Shown here: positions 25,961 to 34,729 of the stretch, one piece after another
Numbering within the stretch: the first letter of the stretch is position 1
Layout: each line of letters begins with the position of its first letter
Assembly: GCA_022571715.1 (NCBI GenBank)
Contig: JACZXH010000008.1
Span: 1 to 62,303, forward strand
Source of the DNA: Bacteroidota bacterium
GTDB lineage: Bacteria; Bacteroidota; Bacteroidia; Cytophagales; Cyclobacteriaceae
Direction: 5' to 3'
DNA: 62,303 nucleotides
The notes under the pieces: model-generated
Told to the model about the DNA's origin: nothing
What the model saw: only the letters and a program-made list of their open reading frames with translations
Databases searched by the model: none
Position numbers and translations under genes: made by a program

Positions 25961-25963
25961 AAA

Positions 25964-27079
25964 TTGAACCTGATCGAATACGTACTAATGGGGATTATTT
26001 CTTTCGTGATCCTGAAGAATATATCGCTTTTAATCTTATTCAAAATGAATTTTAAGCGGGTGATTCCAGGTGATCGAAATGAAGAGATGTATGATTTTCC
26101 GTTTGTATCCGTATTTATTGCTGCCAGGGATGAAGAAAATTCTATTTCAGCATGTATTAAAAGTATATGCAATCAGGATTACCCTCCGGAAAGGTATGAA
26201 ATTATTGCAGGTAATGATAGTTCTGCAGACGATACCCTGACAATACTTCATAAACTGGAATTGGAGTTACCGAATCTGCATGTGTATGATATTACAAAAG
26301 TTGTTACTGAAAAACCCGGTAAAATAAACGTGCTTGCACAGCTCTCCGACAAAGCGCAGGGGAATTATTATTTATTTACCGATGCTGATACAGTGTTGCC
26401 TCCAACCTGGATTCGTACCATGGTACATACATTACAAAGTGGATACGGTGTAGTTACAGGTACCACACTTCTCAAAACCTGGGCCCAGTTCGGTCACCTT
26501 CAGAATATCGAATGGGGTATGACAATTTCAACGATCAAAGTTTTAAGTGACATAGGTGTGCGCACAACATCAATCGGCAACAATATGGGGATCCAGCGTG
26601 CCGCCTACCAGAAAGTGGGTGGATACAGAGGAATCACTTTTTCGTTAACCGAAGACTTTGAACTTTACAGGCAAATATGTAATTCTGGATACCAGGCATT
26701 TCATATTTTTCAAAAAGAGGTATTGGCCTTATCAAAACCAGTTTATGATCTATATGCGCTGTTCAGGCAACGGAAAAGATGGATGTACGCAGCATTCAGA
26801 CTTCCCTTACCTATGCTCCTTATACTGATAACGGACGCCATGTTTTTACCGGTTATTTGTTTGTTTATTGCCATTAATCCTGTTTATGGATTGTTTTTCT
26901 GGCTTTTCAAGCTTTGTGCCCAATGGCTGTTTATTTACCATTCATTTGAGCGACTGCAGATTAAAATTTCTCTTAAACGCATAATTCCCTTTGAATTTTA
27001 TCAGGGTATAATAAATTTGGCAGCATTGTTTTATTTTTTATTTTCTTCAGGAGTTACGTGGAAAGGAAGAAAGTACTGA
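25964..27079 (+). CDS. Membrane glycosyltransferase family 2 (second copy)
   Basis: 371 residues from a TTG at 25964, 3 bp after the deacetylase stop. An ATG at 25988 is an alternative. Same architecture as the enzyme at 22715: N-terminal TM, GT-A domain with FVSVFIAARDEENSI, IIAGNDSSADDT, FTDADTVLPP (D-x-D), TEDFELYRQI and FRQRKRWMYAAF (QxxRW), then C-terminal TM helices. The two proteins have equal length and similar layout, but their sequences differ clearly, so they probably handle different sugars or steps. Confidence 0.88.
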   Translation: MNLIEYVLMGIISFVILKNISLLILFKMNFKRVIPGDRNEEMYDFPFVSVFIAARDEENSISACIKSICNQDYPPERYEIIAGNDSSADDTLTILHKLELELPNLHVYDITKVVTEKPGKINVLAQLSDKAQGNYYLFTDADTVLPPTWIRTMVHTLQSGYGVVTGTTLLKTWAQFGHLQNIEWGMTISTIKVLSDIGVRTTSIGNNMGIQRAAYQKVGGYRGITFSLTEDFELYRQICNSGYQAFHIFQKEVLALSKPVYDLYALFRQRKRWMYAAFRLPLPMLLILITDAMFLPVICLFIAINPVYGLFFWLFKLCAQWLFIYHSFERLQIKISLKRIIPFEFYQGIINLAALFYFLFSSGVTWKGRKY

Positions 27080-27109
27080 TAGTTGCTGAAAACAGGAATA
27101 TCCAAACCT

Positions 27110-27883
27110 ATGTATATAGATACACATGCACATATTTACCTGGAAGCCTTCAGAGAGGACTTGCCTGATGTTATGGATCGCAGCCGCGATAGCGGGGTTT
27201 CGAGAATATATTTGCCTAACATCGACCATACGTCTATTGATCTGATGCTGGAGGTTGAGGAGCAGTTTCCAGGGGAATGTATTGCAATGATCGGATTGCA
27301 TCCGTGTAGCGTCAATAATGGATTTGAGAAGGAGTTGTATATTGTAGAAGAATGGTTGGGACAAAGAAAATTTGCAGGTATTGGCGAAATAGGAACAGAC
27401 CTTCACTGGGATAAAACATTTTGGAACGAGCAGCAGGAGGCACTAAAAATTCAGCTCAACTGGGCGAAAGCTTTTAATATACCTGCGATTTTACATTGCA
27501 GAGATTCAATTGATGAAACCATTGAGATTGTAGCGCAAACAAAGGATCAGAATTTAAAAGGAATATTTCATTGTTTTACCGGAAATGTGGATCAGGCACG
27601 TAAAATTGTGGAGCTGGGGTTTTTCCTGGGAATAGGAGGGGTATCCACATTTAAAAACGGTGGCCTTGAGGATGTGATAGCAGATGTTGATCTTGATTTC
27701 ATGATTCTTGAAACAGACAGCCCGTATCTGTCACCCGAGCCTTACAGGGGAAAGCGAAATGAACCTTCGCGAATCCCCTTGATTGCAGAAAAAATTGCAA
27801 AAATCAGAAATATAAGTGTGATGGAAGTTGCGCAGAAAACTACTGTCACTGCTGAAAAAATTTTTAAATATGTATCCATATAA
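27110..27883 (+). CDS. tatD: TatD family hydrolase (metal-dependent deoxyribonuclease type)
   Basis: 257 residues from ATG 27110 (MYIDTHAHIYLEAF). An in-frame TTG at 27083 adds nine residues without family similarity. Amidohydrolase-type TIM barrel with metal ligands in YIDTHAHIY, IGEIGTDLHWDKTF, ILHCRDSIDET, GIFHCFTGNVDQA and ILETDSPYLSPEPYRGKRNEP. TatD proteins are 3'-5' DNases and D-tyrosyl- or RNA-processing-associated enzymes. The exact role here is unknown. It overlaps the start of the asparaginase gene by 14 bp. Confidence 0.93.
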   Translation: MYIDTHAHIYLEAFREDLPDVMDRSRDSGVSRIYLPNIDHTSIDLMLEVEEQFPGECIAMIGLHPCSVNNGFEKELYIVEEWLGQRKFAGIGEIGTDLHWDKTFWNEQQEALKIQLNWAKAFNIPAILHCRDSIDETIEIVAQTKDQNLKGIFHCFTGNVDQARKIVELGFFLGIGGVSTFKNGGLEDVIADVDLDFMILETDSPYLSPEPYRGKRNEPSRIPLIAEKIAKIRNISVMEVAQKTTVTAEKIFKYVSI

Positions 27884-28943
27884 TCTTCTGGAACTTGATA
27901 CCACAACTCCGAACGAACCGGATGCCAGGATACTTATTATATACACCGGAGGCACATTCGGAATGGGAGTGGACAAGCAAGGGAGTTTAAAACCGATTGA
28001 TTTTAGTAAGATACTCCACGAGATACCTTCACTGAAATCATTTAATCTGATCATAAAAGTGCTTGCATTCATAAAGCCTGTTGATTCTTCGGACATTAAT
28101 CCGGGACATTGGATTGAGATGGGGCAGATCATCAAACATTATTATAATAACTTTGACGGTTTCGTGATCCTTCATGGCACCGATACTATGGCCTATTCAT
28201 CGTCTGCGTTAAGTTTTATGCTGGAAAACCTGACAAAACCGGTTATTTTTACCGGTGCACAGTTGCCGGTAACTGAGCCGCGAACCGATGCCGGAGATAA
28301 CCTTGTTACTGCGATTGAGATTGCTTCGAAACGAAATAAAAACGGAAAGCCTGTGGTTTCGGAAGTTTGTATTTACTTCAATCATCACCTGATTCGCGGC
28401 AACAGGGCACAGAAGGTTGAAAGTATGCATTTCGACGCATTTGAATCGGCTAACTACCCTCCACTGGCAAAAGCCGGAGTTGAAATTGATTATAATTATC
28501 AATACATTAAGTCCTTTGGCGGGGAAGGCACTTTGGGTGTAGCAGGTAAACTTGATGGTAACGTCACTTTTCTGAAACTATTTCCGGGCATATCTGAAAA
28601 TGTAGTGAAAAGTATGCTTATAAACACTGATTTGAAAGGTGTTGTGCTTGAAACATTCGGAAGCGGAAATGCACCTATGGATCGCTGGTTTCTAAGAGCC
28701 GTCTCGGAAGCGGTGAGCAACGGGTTGTTCATATATAACGTATCACAATGCCTTGGTGGCAAAGTAATACAAGGGCAGTATGAAACCTCGATGGCACTGA
28801 AAGACGCTGGAGTAATCAGTGGAAAAGATATTACCAGCGAAGCTGCGATAACAAAAATGATGTATTTGTTTGGAATGGAGAAACGGATGGATTCGATACG
28901 GAAAAAACTCGAACTTTCCTTGAAAGGAGAATTATCTGAGTAA
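27870..28943 (+). CDS. ansA: Type I L-asparaginase
   Basis: 357 residues from ATG 27870 (MYPYNLLELDT), overlapping the tatD end by 14 bp. Hydrolyses asparagine to aspartate and ammonia in the cytoplasm. The first catalytic Thr is in IIYTGGTFGMG near 32, the second triad in VILHGTDTMAYSSSALS near 100, followed by FTGAQLPVTEPRTDAGDN. The residues and length fit type I (cytoplasmic, allosteric) rather than the exported type II enzyme. No signal peptide. Last gene of the compact run beginning at 21729. Confidence 0.92.
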   Translation: MYPYNLLELDTTTPNEPDARILIIYTGGTFGMGVDKQGSLKPIDFSKILHEIPSLKSFNLIIKVLAFIKPVDSSDINPGHWIEMGQIIKHYYNNFDGFVILHGTDTMAYSSSALSFMLENLTKPVIFTGAQLPVTEPRTDAGDNLVTAIEIASKRNKNGKPVVSEVCIYFNHHLIRGNRAQKVESMHFDAFESANYPPLAKAGVEIDYNYQYIKSFGGEGTLGVAGKLDGNVTFLKLFPGISENVVKSMLINTDLKGVVLETFGSGNAPMDRWFLRAVSEAVSNGLFIYNVSQCLGGKVIQGQYETSMALKDAGVISGKDITSEAAITKMMYLFGMEKRMDSIRKKLELSLKGELSE

Positions 28944-28993
28944 AATCACTATCAATGTTGCATTTATGTAATGTGGGAAAATTTATATTATTC

Positions 28994-29024
28994 TTGCATA
29001 AACCTATTTTTTATGATTTATTTG
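28994..29024 (+). promoter_or_regulatory. Possible Bacteroidota-type promoter for tRNA-Ser
   Basis: A TTG at 28994-28996 and TTTATTTG at 29017-29024 are 20 bp apart. The second matches the -7 consensus TAnnTTTG at all but one fixed base. The tRNA starts 23 bp further on. Weak evidence by itself. Confidence 0.3.
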
Positions 29025-29047
29025 TGCAACTGAGTTTGTGAAATTGG

Positions 29048-29136
29048 GGAGAGGTGACCGAGTGGCTGAAGGTGCTCGCCTGGAAAGTGAGTGTACTCGA
29101 AAACGGGTACCGGGGGTTCGAATCCCTCTCTCTCCG
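29048..29136 (+). tRNA. tRNA-Ser (anticodon GGA)
   Basis: An 89-nt cloverleaf. The acceptor arm GGAGAGG pairs with TCTCTCC (one G-U) and is followed by discriminator G and an encoded CA. The anticodon stem CTCGC/GTGAG closes the loop CTGGAAA, anticodon GGA (reads UCC and UCU). A long variable arm (TGTACTCGAAAACGGGTAC region) is typical of serine tRNAs. T arm GGGGG-TTCGAAT-CCCTC has one G-U. It stands alone, before the exbB operon. Confidence 0.97.
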
Positions 29137-29251
29137 CATACCAGAATTAAACGAATAAGATTTAAAAACTTTAAGATAATTGTTAGAATTAAAATACGCT
29201 TATTACATTTAACTTTTATAAACACAACAACCTGGTATTAAACCATCGACT

Positions 29252-30103
29252 ATGAAACGATTATTTACTCTTTTGACTTTAGCAGGAATTTTAACCTTCG
29301 CTAATTCTGGTATTGTAGTTGCTCAGGATGACGCTACGGATACAGAACAAACAGCAGACACTACTGCACTCGATGAGGCGGCAACTGCCGAACAACCTTT
29401 TGAATCTGCCGAGGAGGAAGAAATAGTTGCCGAAGTAGATCCATTTGCAACAACCACCGGCGAGGAATTAACTTTTCATCAGCAAATCAAGGAAAAATTT
29501 ATTGAAGGCGGATGGGCATTTATGGGAATTGTTCTCCTGTGTTTGATTATCGGACTTTCCATTTCAATCGAAAGAATAATCGTATTGAATCTTTCGACTA
29601 CGAGTACAAGGAAACTCCTTTCAAATGTGGAAGATGCACTTAATCAGGGTGGTGTTGATGGCGCGATGGAAGTTACTAAAAACACTAAGGGTCCTGTAGC
29701 ATCAATTTTCACTCAGGGATTGCTTCGAATGACTGAAGGTATTGAAATGGTGGAGAAATCAATCATAGCGTATGGCTCGGTTGAAATGGGCCGTCTGGAG
29801 AGAGGGCTGGTTTGGATATCCCTTTTTATATCACTTGCACCTATGCTTGGTTTCATGGGTACTGTAATTGGTATGATTGGAGCATTTGACGCCATTGAAG
29901 CTGCTGGTGATATATCGCCTCAGATCGTGGCACGTGGTATTAAGGTAGCGCTTCTTACTACGGTAGCTGGTCTGATTGTAGGTGTTATTCTACAACTCTT
30001 CTATAATTACCTGGTTTCAAAAATTGACTCGATGGTAAACGACATGGAAGATGCGTCAATTTCGTTGGTTGATATGCTTGTACAACACAAGCTGACAAAG
30101 TAA
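29252..30103 (+). CDS. exbB: MotA/TolQ/ExbB proton channel family protein
   Basis: 283 residues from ATG 29252. Inner-membrane proton channel that energises TonB-dependent outer-membrane transport, or a related process. Unusual start: a signal-like segment (LLTLAGILTFANSGIVVAQ) and a highly acidic periplasmic stretch up to about residue 70, then the three family TM helices (AFMGIVLLCLIIGLSISIER, FISLAPMLGFMGTVIGMIGAF, IKVALLTTVAGLIVGVILQL). GTVIGMIGAFDAI and the Thr-containing TM3 are the family core. First of four genes: exbB, a small membrane protein, exbD and exbD. Confidence 0.92.
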   Translation: MKRLFTLLTLAGILTFANSGIVVAQDDATDTEQTADTTALDEAATAEQPFESAEEEEIVAEVDPFATTTGEELTFHQQIKEKFIEGGWAFMGIVLLCLIIGLSISIERIIVLNLSTTSTRKLLSNVEDALNQGGVDGAMEVTKNTKGPVASIFTQGLLRMTEGIEMVEKSIIAYGSVEMGRLERGLVWISLFISLAPMLGFMGTVIGMIGAFDAIEAAGDISPQIVARGIKVALLTTVAGLIVGVILQLFYNYLVSKIDSMVNDMEDASISLVDMLVQHKLTK

Positions 30104-30135
30104 TATTGAATTTTATTTCTTAAATTTACATAGAA

Positions 30136-30462
30136 ATGGATATTGTACAGATCGGATTAATTTTTACTTATATATTACTAGCTGTAGGCGTTTTGGCGGC
30201 TATTGTTATGCCCCTGTTTCAGGCAATTTCAACCGACCCGATGAGTCTATTGAAATCCGCTGGCGGATTGGGCATTATTGTGGTAATTTACTTAATCGGT
30301 TACGCATTAGCCGGAGATGAAGTTACTGCAAAATATACCGAATTTGGTGTTGATTCTTCAACCTCTAAAATGGTGGGAGGTATTTTGAATACCATGTATA
30401 TACTAATGTTTGGAGCATTGGCAGGAATATTATTTACTGAAATTTATAAGGCTACCCGTTAG
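30136..30462 (+). CDS. Small membrane protein inside the exbB–exbD operon
   Basis: 108 residues from ATG 30136. Three hydrophobic segments (IGLIFTYILLAVGVLAAIVM, GGLGIIVVIYLIGYALAG, ILNTMYILMFGALAGILF) joined by short loops. There is no named domain that I recognise. It lies 32 bp after exbB and 18 bp before exbD, so it is very likely made together with them and may belong to the complex. Its fold of three TM helices with a small periplasmic loop DEVTAKYTEFGVDSSTSK could form an extra ring or cap component. Confidence 0.75.
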   Translation: MDIVQIGLIFTYILLAVGVLAAIVMPLFQAISTDPMSLLKSAGGLGIIVVIYLIGYALAGDEVTAKYTEFGVDSSTSKMVGGILNTMYILMFGALAGILFTEIYKATR

Positions 30463-30480
30463 CCTACAAACAAGAAAATT

Positions 30481-31047
30481 ATGCGTACTAAAAGAGGAAC
30501 TCCGGAGATCAATGGCGCTCCCATGGCGGATATTGCGTTTCTGTTATTGATTTTTTTTCTTGTTACGACTACCATCGCTAACGATAAAGGATTAAGCTTA
30601 CTGTTGCCTCCCAAGCCAGATGAAGAGAATAAATCTGAAATAAAAATTAAGGAACACAATATGTTTAAAATTCTCATAAATTCAGCCGACCGGCTTCTGG
30701 TTGAAGGAGAGCCATTAGACGATCCTAGAAAAATCAGACAAATGGTAACGGATCATGTAATGAATTACGGTAAAAACCCTAAAATGTCTGATTCGCCTAA
30801 AGATGCCGTTATTTCATTCAAAGCAGATCGTGGAACAACATATGAGCTGTATATTAAAGTTCTAAACAACGTGCAGGGGGCATACTATGATATGTATGCA
30901 GCGCGCGCGGGGGTTACAAACAAGCAATGGCGCGATATAGCATCTGATCTGGGCGATCCGGAAAATAAGAGGATTTACACTATAGCAAGGAAAGATTTTC
31001 CGATGGCAATTTCGATCGCGGAACCTTCAAAAATAGGAGGAAGTTAA
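30481..31047 (+). CDS. exbD: ExbD/TolR family protein (first copy)
   Basis: 188 residues from ATG 30481. Single N-terminal TM with the proton-relaying Asp in APMADIAFLLLIFFLVTTTI (residues 13-32), followed by a periplasmic domain longer than the usual 100 or so residues of ExbD: an insert around KNPKMSDSPKDAVISFKADRG and a C-terminal tail DFPMAISIAEPSKIGGS. Works with ExbB to turn the proton gradient into force on TonB-like proteins. The second ExbD starts 1 bp after its stop. Confidence 0.9.
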   Translation: MRTKRGTPEINGAPMADIAFLLLIFFLVTTTIANDKGLSLLLPPKPDEENKSEIKIKEHNMFKILINSADRLLVEGEPLDDPRKIRQMVTDHVMNYGKNPKMSDSPKDAVISFKADRGTTYELYIKVLNNVQGAYYDMYAARAGVTNKQWRDIASDLGDPENKRIYTIARKDFPMAISIAEPSKIGGS

Positions 31048-31048
31048 T

Positions 31049-31507
31049 ATGGCAAAGTTTAAAAAGAAATCTAATACGAGTCAGGAAATCCCTACTGCCT
31101 CATTACCGGACATAATATTTATGTTGTTGTTCTTTTTTATGGTTACAACCGTATTACGGGAAACAACCATCAATGTAGAACAGCGTATACCCGCTGCTAC
31201 CGAGTTACGGAAACTACAAAGAAAATCGCTGGTAAGTTATCTTTACCTCGGCAAGCCTAAACAAGGACAATGGGGTACCCAGCCAAAAATCCAGGCAAAT
31301 GATGTGTTTATTGAGACCAAGGACATCGTACTTTGGGTGACCCAGGAAAAGGATAAATTAAGCGAGGTAGAAAGAGATCAAATCACCATTGCACTTAAAA
31401 TTGACAAAGAAGTAAAAATGGGGTTAGTATCGGATGTACAGCTTGAATTAAGGGAAGTAAACGCCCGAAAGATTTTGTACACTACCGCACAGGATATGGA
31501 TTACTGA
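31049..31507 (+). CDS. exbD: ExbD/TolR family protein (second copy)
   Basis: 152 residues from ATG 31049. A clear Shine-Dalgarno AGGAGG (31035-31040) precedes it, which is unusual in this window. The TM segment has the key Asp in ASLPDIIFMLLFFFMVTTVL, then a periplasmic domain ending in the QLELREVNARKILYTTAQD pattern. Divergent from the first copy, so the complex is probably a hetero-assembly of two ExbD types. No tonB gene follows. A strong terminator comes 24 bp after the stop. Confidence 0.9.
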   Translation: MAKFKKKSNTSQEIPTASLPDIIFMLLFFFMVTTVLRETTINVEQRIPAATELRKLQRKSLVSYLYLGKPKQGQWGTQPKIQANDVFIETKDIVLWVTQEKDKLSEVERDQITIALKIDKEVKMGLVSDVQLELREVNARKILYTTAQDMDY

Positions 31508-31530
31508 CAAGCTTAATGTAAGAAAAGTAA

Positions 31531-31565
31531 AAAAAGTCTTTTTGTTTACCGGAAAGACTTTTTTA
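31531..31565 (+). terminator. Rho-independent terminator after exbD, abutting the next start codon
   Basis: Arms AAAGTCTTT (31533-31541) and AAAGACTTT (31553-31561) with an 11-base loop, followed by a run of T. It ends the exb operon. The ATG of the MFS gene lies at 31573, so there is no space for a separate promoter between terminator and start. The MFS gene then depends on read-through or on a promoter within exbD. Confidence 0.8.
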
Positions 31566-31572
31566 TTGCATA

Positions 31573-32877
31573 ATGGAATTAAATAACCCCAGGGTTATCA
31601 AAGCCTGGTGCGTTTATGATTGGGCTAACTCAGTGTATAACCTGGTGATCACGTCAACCATCTTTCCGGTGTATTACATTGCTGTTACTTCTTCCGGAGA
31701 CTCTGACCTGGTGGATTTTTTCGGCTTTTCATTGCCCAATACGGTCTTATATTCGTATTCACTTTCATTTTCTTTTCTCGTAGTTGCTGCTATGCAACCT
31801 TTTCTTTCAGGTATAGCTGATTATTCTGGAAATAAAAAAAATTTTATGAAATTCTTCACATGGCTTGGTGCACTGTCATGTATCTGCCTTTTCTTTTTTG
31901 ATGGCGAAAATGTGGAGTATGGAATAACCTGCTCTGTACTTGCCAGCATTGGATATGGGGGTGCACTTGTATTTTACAATTCATTTCTTCCTGAAATAGC
32001 CACGTACGACCGGTACGATAATATAAGTGCAAAAGGGTTTTCATATGGTTATGTTGGAAGTGTGCTGCTTTTGATTTTTAATCTTGTAATGATTCAAAAA
32101 CCTGAATGGTTTGGGTTAACTCCCGGTAACCTTCCGGCAAAAATTTCATTTCTGACTGTAGGTGTCTGGTGGATTGTATTTGCTCAAATTACCTTTTATT
32201 ATTTACCCGAAAATAGCACGGGTAAAAAAATTGGGATGCAGCAATTGCTTAATGGCTATAATGAAATTAGAAAAGTATGGTTTAGCATTGCACAATTGCC
32301 TGACCTTAAAATGTATTTGAAATCGTTTTTTTTCTACAATACAGGTGTGCAGACCATTATGTATATGGCCGCTGCATTTGGCGGCAAGGAGCTGAAGCTT
32401 TCGGGTGGAAAATTGATCGTAACTATTTTGATTATTCAAATTGTGGCCATATTGGGATCATTTATATTTGCCAAATTGTCAGAAAAAAAGGGTAACCGTT
32501 TCTCACTTAGTACTATGGTGATCATGTGGATATTCATTTGCATTTGGGCTTACTTTCTTCAAAGCGAATTCCAATTCTACGCACTTGCATTTTCCGTGGG
32601 GTTGATCATGGGTGGCATACAGGCTCTTTCACGTGCCACCTATACCAAACTCATACCATCAAATACCATTGACCATGCATCCTATTTTAGTTTTTATAAT
32701 GTGACATATAATATTTCTACCGTTATCGGGACATTTGCATTTGGATTGATAGAACTATTGACAGGAAATATGCGATACAGTGCATTATCTTTGGCTGGGT
32801 TTTTTGTAATCGGACTGATCTTTTTGTTAAAGGTCAATATTCCGAGATCGGAAAAGGAAGCGTATAAACTGGATTGA
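31573..32877 (+). CDS. MFS transporter, UMF1/Atg22-like family
   Basis: 434 residues from ATG 31573. About 12 TM helices. The family signature is AWCVYDWANSVYNLVITSTIFPVYY at 11-35 and later FYNSFLPEIA near 137 and GGIQALSRATYTKLIP near 345, which mark the UMF1 subfamily (related to yeast vacuolar Atg22 amino acid effluxers). The substrate is unknown, and bacterial members are thought to export small metabolites. Starts 8 bp after a terminator; followed after 14 bp by the HsdR-N-like gene. Confidence 0.88.
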   Translation: MELNNPRVIKAWCVYDWANSVYNLVITSTIFPVYYIAVTSSGDSDLVDFFGFSLPNTVLYSYSLSFSFLVVAAMQPFLSGIADYSGNKKNFMKFFTWLGALSCICLFFFDGENVEYGITCSVLASIGYGGALVFYNSFLPEIATYDRYDNISAKGFSYGYVGSVLLLIFNLVMIQKPEWFGLTPGNLPAKISFLTVGVWWIVFAQITFYYLPENSTGKKIGMQQLLNGYNEIRKVWFSIAQLPDLKMYLKSFFFYNTGVQTIMYMAAAFGGKELKLSGGKLIVTILIIQIVAILGSFIFAKLSEKKGNRFSLSTMVIMWIFICIWAYFLQSEFQFYALAFSVGLIMGGIQALSRATYTKLIPSNTIDHASYFSFYNVTYNISTVIGTFAFGLIELLTGNMRYSALSLAGFFVIGLIFLLKVNIPRSEKEAYKLD

Positions 32878-32891
32878 TATTTTTTTTATAA

Positions 32892-33371
32892 ATGGAAAAT
32901 CTGGAATATAATAATATGAAGCAACTCGAGTTGCCGGCATTTGATATTAAACTAAAAAAGTCAGAACGAGGAGTGGAGGTGTTTGATATCATTCGCAAAA
33001 AATACATTATGCTAACACCAGAGGAGTGGGTCAGGCAGCATTTTGTACATTTTCTGATTACCAGGTTAAATTACCCGAAAAGCCTCATTCGAGTCGAATC
33101 AGGACACAGTTACAATGCCCTCCTGAAACGAAGTGATATCATCACTTATGACAGAACTGGTAAAGCTTTTTTACTTACTGAATGTAAATCCGCGAGCGAA
33201 AAATTAAATGAATCTGCACTGTACCAGGTTGCAACATACAATCATTCGGTAAATGCGCAATATATAGCGCTCACCAATGGTATTGGGTTTATTTGTGGAA
33301 AACCGGGGCAGTCAGGCAGCGCAATGAAATGGCTGAAAGAATTACCTGTTTATCCTGATGAACCGGAGTAA
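32892..33371 (+). CDS. Stand-alone type I restriction HsdR N-terminal-like nuclease domain
   Basis: 159 residues from ATG 32892; an alternative start is the Met at residue 9. The domain matches the HsdR_N_2 type found at the N-terminus of type I restriction R subunits: EEWVRQHFVHFLITRLNYP near 44, RSDIITYDRTGKAFLLTECK near 81 with the PD-(D/E)xK core (D...E-x-K) and ALYQVATYNHSVNAQYIALTNG. No helicase or methylase or specificity gene accompanies it, and stand-alone versions are common in Bacteroidota. Likely a DNA-repair or housekeeping nuclease, not restriction. Convergent with alanine dehydrogenase (18 bp). Confidence 0.82.
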   Translation: MENLEYNNMKQLELPAFDIKLKKSERGVEVFDIIRKKYIMLTPEEWVRQHFVHFLITRLNYPKSLIRVESGHSYNALLKRSDIITYDRTGKAFLLTECKSASEKLNESALYQVATYNHSVNAQYIALTNGIGFICGKPGQSGSAMKWLKELPVYPDEPE

Positions 33372-33389
33372 AAAACTTTCAGATCTGAA

Positions 33390-34502
33390 TCATAAGAAGG
33401 AATTGACATCTTCACAGGGCTCTCCAAAGACATCAGCAACTGCTTTATAAACAATTTTACCGTTTATAATATTGAGTCCCAGTTTTAATTCTCCATTTTC
33501 CTTACAGGCTTTTTTCCATCCCTTACTCGCGAGTTCTAAGGCGTACGGCAGGGTGGCATTGGTAAGTGCTAATGTAGAGGTATATGGTACAGCACCCGGC
33601 ATATTGGTCACACAATAATGAATCACATCGTCAATAATGTAAGTTGGATTGGCATGTGTTGTGGGTTTGCAGGTTTCAATACAGCCGCCCTGGTCAACAG
33701 CTACATCTACCAGTACAGTTCCCGGACGCATTTCCTTTAGCATATCGCGTGTAATAAGACTGGGTGCTTTGGCTCCTGGAATCAGGACGGCGCCGATAAT
33801 GAGTTCGTGGTTTTTAATAAACTCCCTGATGTTATATTCGTTTGACATTACTGTTTTTACATTGGAGGGCATAATGTCATCCAGGTATCGCAACCTTGTC
33901 AAATTAAGATCCATAATTGTTACGTCAGCGCCCAGTCCGGCAGCCATCTTGGCAGCGTTGGTTCCTACCACACCGCCTCCAAGAATAAGTACTTTTGCAG
34001 GTCTTACGCCCGGCACTCCTCCGAGCAAAATGCCGCGCCCTTTCATGGGTTTTTCAAGATATTTGGCGCCCTCCTGTATAGCCATTCTGCCGGCCACTTC
34101 CGACATGGGCACCAATAAGGGGAGCGAATGGTCTTCACTTTCAACGGTTTCATATGCCAGGCAAACCGATTTATTTTCTATCATAGCACTGGTCAGCGGC
34201 TTATAAGAGGCAAAATGAAAATAGGTGAAAAGAAGCTGTCCTTCCCTTATCAATCCGTATTCACTCGCAATAGGTTCCTTTACTTTTATTATCATATCCG
34301 ATTTACCATAAACATCTTCAGCAGATTGTAATAACACTGCGTCGGCATTTTCATATTCCTCATCTTTGAAACCACTTTCAACTCCAGCTCCGGATTGGAC
34401 ATAAACCGTATGATTCCGTTTAACCATTTCTTTAGCGCCGGCGGGCGTTAAACCAACACGGTTTTCGTTATCTTTTATTTCTTTTGGAATTCCAATGATC
34501 AT
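33390..34502 (-). CDS. ald: Alanine dehydrogenase
   Basis: 370 residues from ATG 34502, the usual length. NAD-dependent reversible oxidative deamination of L-alanine to pyruvate. MIIGIPKEIKDNENRVGLTP is the family start, K in IKVKEPI (substrate binding) near 72, the NAD loop VLILGGGVVGTNAAKMAAGLGA near 171, and VDVAVDQGGCIET and THANPTYI near 265-290. Stands alone, divergent from the E1 gene. Confidence 0.95.
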   Translation of the reverse strand: MIIGIPKEIKDNENRVGLTPAGAKEMVKRNHTVYVQSGAGVESGFKDEEYENADAVLLQSAEDVYGKSDMIIKVKEPIASEYGLIREGQLLFTYFHFASYKPLTSAMIENKSVCLAYETVESEDHSLPLLVPMSEVAGRMAIQEGAKYLEKPMKGRGILLGGVPGVRPAKVLILGGGVVGTNAAKMAAGLGADVTIMDLNLTRLRYLDDIMPSNVKTVMSNEYNIREFIKNHELIIGAVLIPGAKAPSLITRDMLKEMRPGTVLVDVAVDQGGCIETCKPTTHANPTYIIDDVIHYCVTNMPGAVPYTSTLALTNATLPYALELASKGWKKACKENGELKLGLNIINGKIVYKAVADVFGEPCEDVNSFL

Positions 34503-34729
34503 TATAGTATGATTTTGTTAAAATGGATTCAAATATAGCAAGCAACCAAGAATATTTCAGATGATTTATATCAGTTCATTTTTTATTGATTTTTTTAAAA
34601 TCCGAATAAAATTTCAAATTATGATTTAATTCAGTGATAAATTTCTTCAGAAATGTGTTTTGGTGCAATATTGGATTTAAATAACCTAAAAATCAGAATT
34701 TTTCTTATTATTAAGTTATAAAATGCAGG

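Noticed and set aside
29038-29241. Open frame of 67 codons over the tRNA-Ser gene
   Set aside because: It is read through the cloverleaf and has no independent support; the tRNA explains the sequence.
20253-33371. FRG protein and HsdR-N-like protein as parts of a defence island
   Set aside because: They are 12 kb apart among housekeeping genes, without restriction, toxin or mobile genes; both families also occur in ordinary chromosomal places.
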